Program-made: the position numbers and the translations under genes
The notes under the pieces: model-generated
Database searches by the model: none
Told to the model about the DNA's origin: nothing
What the model saw: the letters and a program-made list of their open reading frames with translations, nothing else
In this document: positions 5,976 through 9,751 of the stretch, one piece after another
Position numbering within the stretch: position 1 is the stretch's first letter
How the letters are laid out: the number at the start of each line of letters is the position of its first letter
Assembly (NCBI GenBank): GCA_002730485.1
Contig: PCAH01000016.1
Span: 1-9,751 of the forward strand
Direction of reading: 5' to 3'
Origin: Dehalococcoidia bacterium
Lineage (GTDB): Bacteria; Chloroflexota; Dehalococcoidia; UBA3495
Length of the DNA: 9,751 nt

Positions 5976-7301
5976 TTACGCGGCGACCTGCACAACCGGC
6001 TTGACAGGCACGAAGACACCGTGCTTGTTGAAGCGCCGGATACGGAGCATCCAGTTGTTGACCACTTCATGGGCCCTCGGCTCGTTGACTTCACCGTCCC
6101 GGATGAGGGCCTCGAAGAGCTGCGCACCGCGATTGAGACCGCCCAAGTTGCCCCCGCCGGGGACGAAGTAGAACCAGTACGAGATGTCCTTCAGGGTCAC
6201 CGTCGAGGACCTTTTCCAGACGATCGGGAATGCGACACGACCGCCATCCACGTTCGTCGTGTTCATGATGACGATGGCAGTTTGCGTGTCGCTCGTTTTC
6301 GGCAGGCGGCCGTGGCCATCGAAGACGTCTTTGGCCTTAGTCAGCACAAAGGCGGCGGGATGCTGGCGGATTTTCTCACTCGGCTTGACTTGGACGATCT
6401 CAGTGAACCGCGGTACAGGCCCGCGCCTGAACATTTCCTGTCGCGGCAGGTACTCCTTGCTCTGGTCGGCTTCGACGTAATCCAAGCACCACTTTGTGGT
6501 CGCGGCCATCATGGGGTCGCGTTGCAGCGTGCTCCACGTCATCTTCTCGCGGGGGATGCCACGGCTCAGGAGAAGCTGGAAGAAGTCGTAGCAGGCTCCC
6601 AGCACGCGCGCGGCCCGGAATTCGGTCCCTTTCGCGCGGAGCGCGTCCGGCTCAGGGATCCAAAAGGCGCGCCGCTTGTTTTCCGCAGACTCCGCGCTCG
6701 ATGTGGGCCCGATATTGGGTGCCGTGACATCGTAGAGCAGCTTCTGCGGGTGCTCCTTCGGGTTGGGGCCCATCGTGAAGATTCGCATTCCCTTGATGCC
6801 GTCCGCGGTGATGTCCTTCGCCATGTACGCCCCGACGGTCATCTCGACGAGCGTCCATTCTTCTTTGCGCCACCCCATGGGCAGGCTTGCCTGCGCCAGC
6901 AACCCGGGCGGCGTCTCGCCCCGTGGCACTGCGACGAAAGAAAACGGCAGATGCTCACCGGAGGGCATCTTCCGCGCCGCGCAATAGATGGTGCACGTAT
7001 CGAGAATCTCAAGATGCGTCTTGATGACATCGTGGACCCGCCGCATGCCCTCTATGCCCTCCTCGGCCGCCTTGGAAATATCATCCGGGAATTCTGACAT
7101 GCTTTCCGGGGGCGGCACGACGGGGTGCTTGCCGAGCGGCCCGCCGACCGGCACGAAGCCGATGGCGAGGGCTCCTCCCCGGCGCAGAATCGACATGGCG
7201 AAGTTGTTCCGCTGCTTTTCGGAGACGCCGTCACAGGCGGTCGCCGCGGCCGTGCCGGCCGCCGCGGCCGTGCCGGCCGCCTTGGATTCCTCGGTGGCCA
7301 T
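5976..7301 (-). CDS. Unrecognised 441-residue protein
   Basis: The protein starts at ATG 7301 (MATEESKAAG). The frame stays open further upstream, but only to a non-ATG codon in a CAA-rich stretch, so I reject that extension. Residues 8-22 are an Ala/Gly/Thr low-complexity segment made by an 18-bp duplication. The rest looks globular: it has a Trp- and Met-rich middle part (PMGWRKEEWTLVEM), a WFYFVPGGGNLGGLNRGAQL segment near the C-terminus, and no transmembrane helix or signal peptide. I cannot assign a fold or function; a structural or virion-associated protein is possible but not shown. A long open frame on the opposite strand (5946-7097) is a composition artefact. The gene converges with polB and is followed by the 33-codon ORF. 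Confidence 0.85.
   Translation of the reverse strand: MATEESKAAGTAAAAGTAAATACDGVSEKQRNNFAMSILRRGGALAIGFVPVGGPLGKHPVVPPPESMSEFPDDISKAAEEGIEGMRRVHDVIKTHLEILDTCTIYCAARKMPSGEHLPFSFVAVPRGETPPGLLAQASLPMGWRKEEWTLVEMTVGAYMAKDITADGIKGMRIFTMGPNPKEHPQKLLYDVTAPNIGPTSSAESAENKRRAFWIPEPDALRAKGTEFRAARVLGACYDFFQLLLSRGIPREKMTWSTLQRDPMMAATTKWCLDYVEADQSKEYLPRQEMFRRGPVPRFTEIVQVKPSEKIRQHPAAFVLTKAKDVFDGHGRLPKTSDTQTAIVIMNTTNVDGGRVAFPIVWKRSSTVTLKDISYWFYFVPGGGNLGGLNRGAQLFEALIRDGEVNEPRAHEVVNNWMLRIRRFNKHGVFVPVKPVVQVAA
7243..7278. repeat. 18-bp tandem duplication
   Basis: GCCGCGGCCGTGCCGGCC is present twice in direct succession (7243-7260 and 7261-7278). On the minus strand it encodes the AAGTAA-type units at the N-terminus of the 441-residue protein. 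It keeps the reading frame. Confidence 0.9.
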
Positions 7302-7479
7302 GGGGTCAGAGACTTGTTCGTCGGATCGAGATATAACAGATGTAGTTGTAGTTGTTGTTGTTCGCAAGAGTGAGCTCAGGCAAAAGGGTAGAAAACTATC
7401 AGGTTAAAAAAAACCAGTAACGTGGTTTCAGTTTTTCAACTTTTTTGTGATATAATCACGTTTTGTGGTATAACATGCT
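7302..7479. promoter_or_regulatory. Upstream region of the 441-residue gene and 5' flank of the tRNA
   Basis: No gene is seen in these 178 bases. Read on the minus strand, a TATA-like TTATATCTC lies about 30-40 bases before the ATG at 7301, and upstream of it is a CAA/CTA-rich stretch (7341-7362). Nearer the tRNA are two small hairpins: AAACCA/TGGTTT (7411-7428) and GTGAT-ATA-ATCAC (7447-7459), both flanked by T runs on the plus strand. A promoter role for the TATA-like element is inferred from position. Confidence 0.4.
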
Positions 7480-7551
7480 GTCGGGTTAGCTCAGTGGCAG
7501 AGCGCAGGACTTTTAATCCTGTGGCCGCGGGTTCGACCCCCGCATCCGACA
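7480..7551 (+). tRNA. tRNA-Lys: tRNA-Lys (anticodon UUU)
   Basis: A full cloverleaf can be drawn. The acceptor stem is GTCGGGT/ATCCGAC (7480-7486 with 7544-7550, one G-T wobble) and A7551 is the discriminator. The D arm is GCTC/GAGC (7489-7503), the anticodon stem CAGGA/TCCTG, and loop CTTTTAA carries anticodon TTT at 7512-7514. The variable loop is TGGCC, and the T arm is GCGGG/CCCGC with loop TTCGACC. There is no intron and CCA is not encoded, as in eukaryotic and many giant-virus tRNAs. TAGCTCAGTGG and GGTTCGACCCC match RNA polymerase III A and B boxes. It would read AAA and possibly AAG. The T run at 7576-7582 downstream could stop polymerase III. Confidence 0.96.
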
Positions 7552-7554
7552 GAG

Positions 7555-7582
7555 AAAAAAGGTAAAAAGGACCTCTTTTTTT
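7555..7582. terminator. Hairpin plus T run between the tRNA and the Rieske gene
   Basis: Read on the minus strand, AAAAGAGGT and ACCTTTTTT can pair (including one G-T wobble) around a 7-nt loop, directly after the oxygenase stop codon at 7582-7584. On the plus strand, seven T at 7576-7582 fit a polymerase III terminator for the tRNA. The element could serve both transcripts; this is inferred. Confidence 0.4.
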
Positions 7583-8562
7583 CACAGTGCAGCAGCTATC
7601 CGTTCGTGGAAGCGGCGGGTCACCTCCTCGTGGGGCAGGACGTATTCGGTCCGTTTCGGGTCGGGCACGTCGCTCCCGCGCTGCTTGGTGATGGCCTCGC
7701 ACATCGCGATGTCCTCGTTGTTCACGTCGTTGTAGAAATCCCAGAGCTTGACGATTTTCTCCTGCTCCATGCCTTCGTGGACGAAGAGCTCCACGTGCTC
7801 GATGGACCGGGTATCGGACACCGGCTCCACGATGCAGGTGAAGACGTGGGACGGCATCATGAAGGCAAAGGCGTTGGGTGTGGCGGCGACAAAGAGGCCC
7901 ATGCTCCGCAGGCCCTCTGCTGTATCTGAGCACGCTTGGGTCGCCGGGTGTCCCCCGCTGTCCCGCAGGGGATTCGTTCCGAACCAGAGTCCGTCGTGGG
8001 GGCGCGCGTCTTCCACCACAAAGTGGTCTTCGGGGAGGCTCATCGCGCCTAGGCCGCTGGGCGCATGGAGCTGCGGAACGTGGTACCAGCAGCAGAAGTT
8101 CTCGACGAGGACGTGCCACGCCGACTCCACCGGGAGCGACAGCGCCATGACCGACCGGAACGGCCCCGGCATCGGCAGCGCATGGGCTGTCTGCGGAGGC
8201 GGTGGCGCCTCGTCGTCTTCCCCGAGCCACGCGTAGTAAAAGGGGTCGGCGCGGTGGAGCGGTACCTCTTTTAAGCGCATCGAGTCGCGCAGGCGGGCCG
8301 CCGTGGCCTTATCTGTGTGGGGGGCGCCCACCAGCGTCCCGTCCGACTTCCTAAAGACAAAGCCGTGGTAGTCGCACCGGACAACCGACGCCTTGTCGCA
8401 CGGGACAAAGGGCGCCCCCCGATGCGGGCACTGGTTGTGGAAGGCCGTGCCGTTTCTCGTGAGCAGGAGCTCCTTACCTAGCGCGTACCCCAGCGTGTCC
8501 CGCGCCCCGATCAGGCTCGGGGCCACGGGCAACCAGCAGCGGCGTGCGAGACCCTCGAGCAT
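7582..8562 (-). CDS. Rieske [2Fe-2S] non-haem iron oxygenase, terminal oxygenase alpha subunit-like
   Basis: The protein has 326 residues. The N-terminal Rieske domain has CPH at 45-47 and CDYH at 63-66, the standard C-x-H-x15-C-x2-H cluster ligands. The C-terminal catalytic domain has ENFCCWYHVPQLH (E154 to H166), matching the family pattern ENYLECYHCPVAH, with iron ligands H161 and H166; D284 in NNEDIAMCE is the likely third ligand. The Glu/Asp normally three residues before the first histidine is Cys158 here. Such enzymes hydroxylate or demethylate small molecules, including choline, quaternary amines and aromatics, and need an electron-donor reductase, which is not in the window. Length is close to typical alpha subunits. 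No transit peptide or membrane segment is seen. The gene is GC-rich, and divergent from the phosphatidyltransferase gene. Substrate unknown. Confidence 0.93.
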   Translation of the reverse strand: MLEGLARRCWLPVAPSLIGARDTLGYALGKELLLTRNGTAFHNQCPHRGAPFVPCDKASVVRCDYHGFVFRKSDGTLVGAPHTDKATAARLRDSMRLKEVPLHRADPFYYAWLGEDDEAPPPPQTAHALPMPGPFRSVMALSLPVESAWHVLVENFCCWYHVPQLHAPSGLGAMSLPEDHFVVEDARPHDGLWFGTNPLRDSGGHPATQACSDTAEGLRSMGLFVAATPNAFAFMMPSHVFTCIVEPVSDTRSIEHVELFVHEGMEQEKIVKLWDFYNDVNNEDIAMCEAITKQRGSDVPDPKRTEYVLPHEEVTRRFHERIAAAL

Positions 8563-8603
8563 GGAGTTTCCGATTAATTAAATGTGTCCGTTGTCAGAAA
8601 GGG
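8563..8603. promoter_or_regulatory. Divergent promoter shared by the Rieske and phosphatidyltransferase genes
   Basis: Only 41 bp separate the two start codons. The gap has an AT core with the perfect 8-bp palindrome TTAATTAA (8574-8581), which reads the same toward either gene. Shared or coordinated expression is inferred from this layout. Confidence 0.45.
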
Positions 8604-9185
8604 ATGTCCCATAATCAAGGTGTTAAGCCCGGTATTGGGTATATCGACAGAGTAGTTACACGGGGAGTAGTTGCCACCATCCCGACTTGGCGCTGGCTCG
8701 GTGCTTCCCCGAATGGTCTCACGACTTTAGGTTTTGTTGCATCTGTACTGTGTGTGATTTTTACGCATATCCGCTGGGCTGCACCTGCGATTGTCTTCCT
8801 TTTCATTCGAATGTACTTTGACTTCGCCGACGGGATTCTTGCCCGCCGTTACGATATGACGACGCGTTTCGGTGACTTGTACGACCACGCGACTGACATT
8901 GCATTTCATACCGCACTCTTCATGGTGCTTGTCATAGGCAAGTGGAAATCAACAGGTTTAAAAATCGGAATGGTGACCACGCTAGCAATACTCACTCTAC
9001 TGGTAATGGTACAAATCGGGTGCATCGAGGCCGCATTTTACCGCAACCAGAAGGTCGAAAAGGAAACATCCATCAGCTTGCTGCGCCACGCATGTCCTCA
9101 GTCCGCGGCGCCTATTCTTAACGCCTTTGACATGAGTGCCTTGTACTTGGTGATTGCCGCCGCCATATTTGCTTTCTCGGTCTAG
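8604..9185 (+). CDS. CDP-alcohol phosphatidyltransferase family membrane enzyme
   Basis: Enzymes of this family transfer a phospho-alcohol group from a CDP-linked donor to an alcohol acceptor, making phospholipids such as phosphatidylcholine, -ethanolamine, -inositol or -glycerol. Starting at ATG 8604 the protein has 193 residues. The signature D-x2-D-G-x2-A-R-x8-G-x3-D-x3-D is complete: D73, D76, G77, A80, R81, G90, D94, D98. SPNGLTTLGF (35-44) fits the conserved segment before the first helix. Hydrophobic segments lie at about 41-54, 58-72, 100-113, 122-138 and near the C-terminus, consistent with the family's six-helix core. The open frame continues upstream to 8544, but only by running back into the oxygenase gene from a GTG. 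The donor specificity cannot be read from the sequence. It is less GC-rich than the oxygenase it faces. Confidence 0.93.
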   Translation: MSHNQGVKPGIGYIDRVVTRGVVATIPTWRWLGASPNGLTTLGFVASVLCVIFTHIRWAAPAIVFLFIRMYFDFADGILARRYDMTTRFGDLYDHATDIAFHTALFMVLVIGKWKSTGLKIGMVTTLAILTLLVMVQIGCIEAAFYRNQKVEKETSISLLRHACPQSAAPILNAFDMSALYLVIAAAIFAFSV

Positions 9186-9190
9186 AGACC
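9179..9190 (+). terminator. Small palindrome over the phosphatidyltransferase stop codon
   Basis: GGTC (9179-9182) and GACC (9187-9190) flank TAGA, which holds the TAG stop; GGTCT-AG-AGACC is a perfect inverted repeat. The stem is very short, so it is listed only as part of a repeated arrangement at gene ends in this window. Confidence 0.25.
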
Positions 9191-9232
9191 TTCGTATATA
9201 TATATTTTATTATTTGCGAATAAAGAACCACA
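9191..9232 (+). promoter_or_regulatory. AT-rich promoter-like leader of the small three-TM gene
   Basis: An alternating TATATATATAT tract followed by TTTTATTATTT (9195-9215) lies 18 bases before the ATG at 9233. Composition and position suggest a TATA-type viral promoter; no experimental motif is claimed. Confidence 0.45.
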
Positions 9233-9646
9233 ATGAACGGTGACGATTACCAGAAGAAAGATGCGCATATTGATTACAGCTCTAACATGTTCCGAAAGTT
9301 GTTTGGCTACTGTTTAGAATTCAAAGTCGAATTCGCCATAATGTTCATAGCGTTGCTCTCATCTTTGGTAGCGTTGCAAACCATCGACAAAAAATACAAC
9401 TGCTCTCTCGGCACAGAACTTTTCGGAATCGCCTTTCCTTTACTTGTTCTTCACGTTGTCTTCCATAACACACAAATACCGCTACTCACCAGCCGCATTG
9501 TCATCGGCATGGCAACTGCTATGCTAGTGTTTCACCTCATGTTTTTCACCAAGAAGAATATTATCAGAAAAAAGACCCTCTTCAAGAATTTGAAAAGGCT
9601 CTTCAAAAACACAGAGCGGAACAGACAACGTTTGAAGAAACTCTAA
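9233..9646 (+). CDS. Small three-TM membrane protein, zero-frame product
   Basis: The zero-frame protein has 137 residues. Hydrophobic segments are at about 34-51, 59-79 and 87-105, and the N-terminus is short and polar (MNGDDYQKKD). After the third helix the zero frame ends in a basic tail: the last 23 residues contain nine Lys/Arg and one Glu. At 9568-9574 an A_AAA_AAG heptamer lies in phase with this frame, and the -1 frame stays open beyond it to 9717, as listed separately. The real product may therefore be 137 residues, a 161-residue frameshift product, or both. No family is recognised. Codon use is less GC-biased than polB: 12 of the first 20 codons end in G or C, against 17 of 20 for polB. 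Confidence 0.7.
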   Translation: MNGDDYQKKDAHIDYSSNMFRKLFGYCLEFKVEFAIMFIALLSSLVALQTIDKKYNCSLGTELFGIAFPLLVLHVVFHNTQIPLLTSRIVIGMATAMLVFHLMFFTKKNIIRKKTLFKNLKRLFKNTERNRQRLKKL

Positions 9647-9717
9647 ACACAAATGATGAAAAAGAAGAGACGACATTTGATGAAGACTATGAAGATGTAG
9701 ATGATCTTGATTTTTAA
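9574..9717 (+). other. -1 frame extension of the three-TM gene after an A_AAA_AAG heptamer
   Basis: If ribosomes slip back one base on A_AAA_AAG (9568-9574), translation continues at GAC 9574 for 47 codons to TAA 9715-9717. This adds DPLQEFEKALQKHRAEQ and a tail ending DEDYEDVDDLDF. Eighteen of the 47 residues are Asp or Glu and the segment looks like a helical, then acidic, cytoplasmic tail. TCTTCAA (9579-9585) and TTGAAGA (9632-9638) could pair downstream, 4 bases after the heptamer; a competing partner is TCTTCAAA at 9600-9607. Programmed -1 frameshifting and an assembly indel in the six-A run are both possible. Confidence 0.5.
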
Positions 9718-9727
9718 TTAAAAAGAT
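9704..9727 (+). terminator. AT palindrome at the stop codon of the -1 frame
   Basis: TTTTTAA and TTAAAAA (9711-9724) form a perfect 14-bp palindrome that includes the TAA at 9715-9717, and ATC/GAT flank it. It sits at the end of the extended frame rather than the zero frame. The sequence after it to the window end is AT-rich with a TATATA, and shows no further gene. Confidence 0.3.
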
Positions 9728-9751
9728 TACATATTTTCAACGCTGTATATA

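Noticed and set aside
5946..7097. Plus-strand 383-codon open frame opposite the 441-residue gene
   Set aside because: The minus-strand protein has more natural composition and the following 33-codon ORF shares its strand; the plus frame looks like its mirror image.
7302..7367. N-terminal Thr-repeat extension of the 441-residue protein
   Set aside because: The extended frame begins at a TTG, not an ATG, and the Thr repeat is only a translation of the CAA-like stretch upstream of a TATA-like element.
7436..8230. Minus-strand 264-codon open frame across the tRNA and oxygenase
   Set aside because: It runs through the tRNA gene and reads the oxygenase in the wrong frame.
1..9751. CRISPR arrays, insertion sequences, inteins or spliceosomal introns
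   Set aside because: No regularly spaced repeats, transposase frames, splicing motifs in polB or intron-broken frames were seen.

Overview
The window reads as part of the genome of a large eukaryotic DNA virus (Nucleocytoviricota-like). The support is a complete family B replicative DNA polymerase with viral/eukaryotic-type motifs, a cysteine-rich tail-anchored protein resembling the poxvirus G9/A16/J5 entry-fusion family, a tRNA-Lys with no encoded CCA, intron-free close-packed genes on both strands, and short AT-rich gaps between GC-rich genes. The lineage cannot be fixed from sequence alone. The Mimivirus early promoter motif AAAATTGA was not found by eye.

Layout, left to right. (1) 2-154 (+): 3' end of an unidentified GC3-rich gene. 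(2) Three genes on the minus strand, read right to left: the entry-fusion-like membrane protein (2455-1361), a class I SAM methyltransferase (1339-569) and a small multi-pass membrane protein with a GCPLT motif (513-160). (3) A 75-bp divergent promoter region, then DNA polymerase B (2531-5794, +). (4) A convergent gap with a GC-rich hairpin. (5) On the minus strand, an unrecognised 441-residue protein (7301-5976) followed after one base by a 33-codon ORF (5974-5873) with a strong coding signature. (6) tRNA-Lys(UUU) at 7480-7551. (7) A Rieske-type non-haem iron oxygenase (8562-7582, -), divergent across 41 bp from a CDP-alcohol phosphatidyltransferase (8604-9185, +). (8) A small three-TM protein (9233-9646, +) with an in-phase A_AAA_AAG heptamer; the -1 frame after it stays open for 47 more, strongly acidic codons.

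The most unusual content is the right half. A Rieske oxygenase and a phospholipid head-group transferase share a small promoter, which suggests (inference) virus-directed lipid modification, perhaps with the methyltransferase. Other points of interest are the possible -1 frameshift gene close to a tRNA-Lys(UUU), the 33-codon ORF at a TAAAATG junction, the polymerase's enlarged exonuclease region and PIP-like C-terminus, and short hairpins at several gene ends, some with the stop codon in the loop. Base composition is mosaic: polymerase, oxygenase and the 441-residue gene are GC-rich, while the last two genes are clearly less so.
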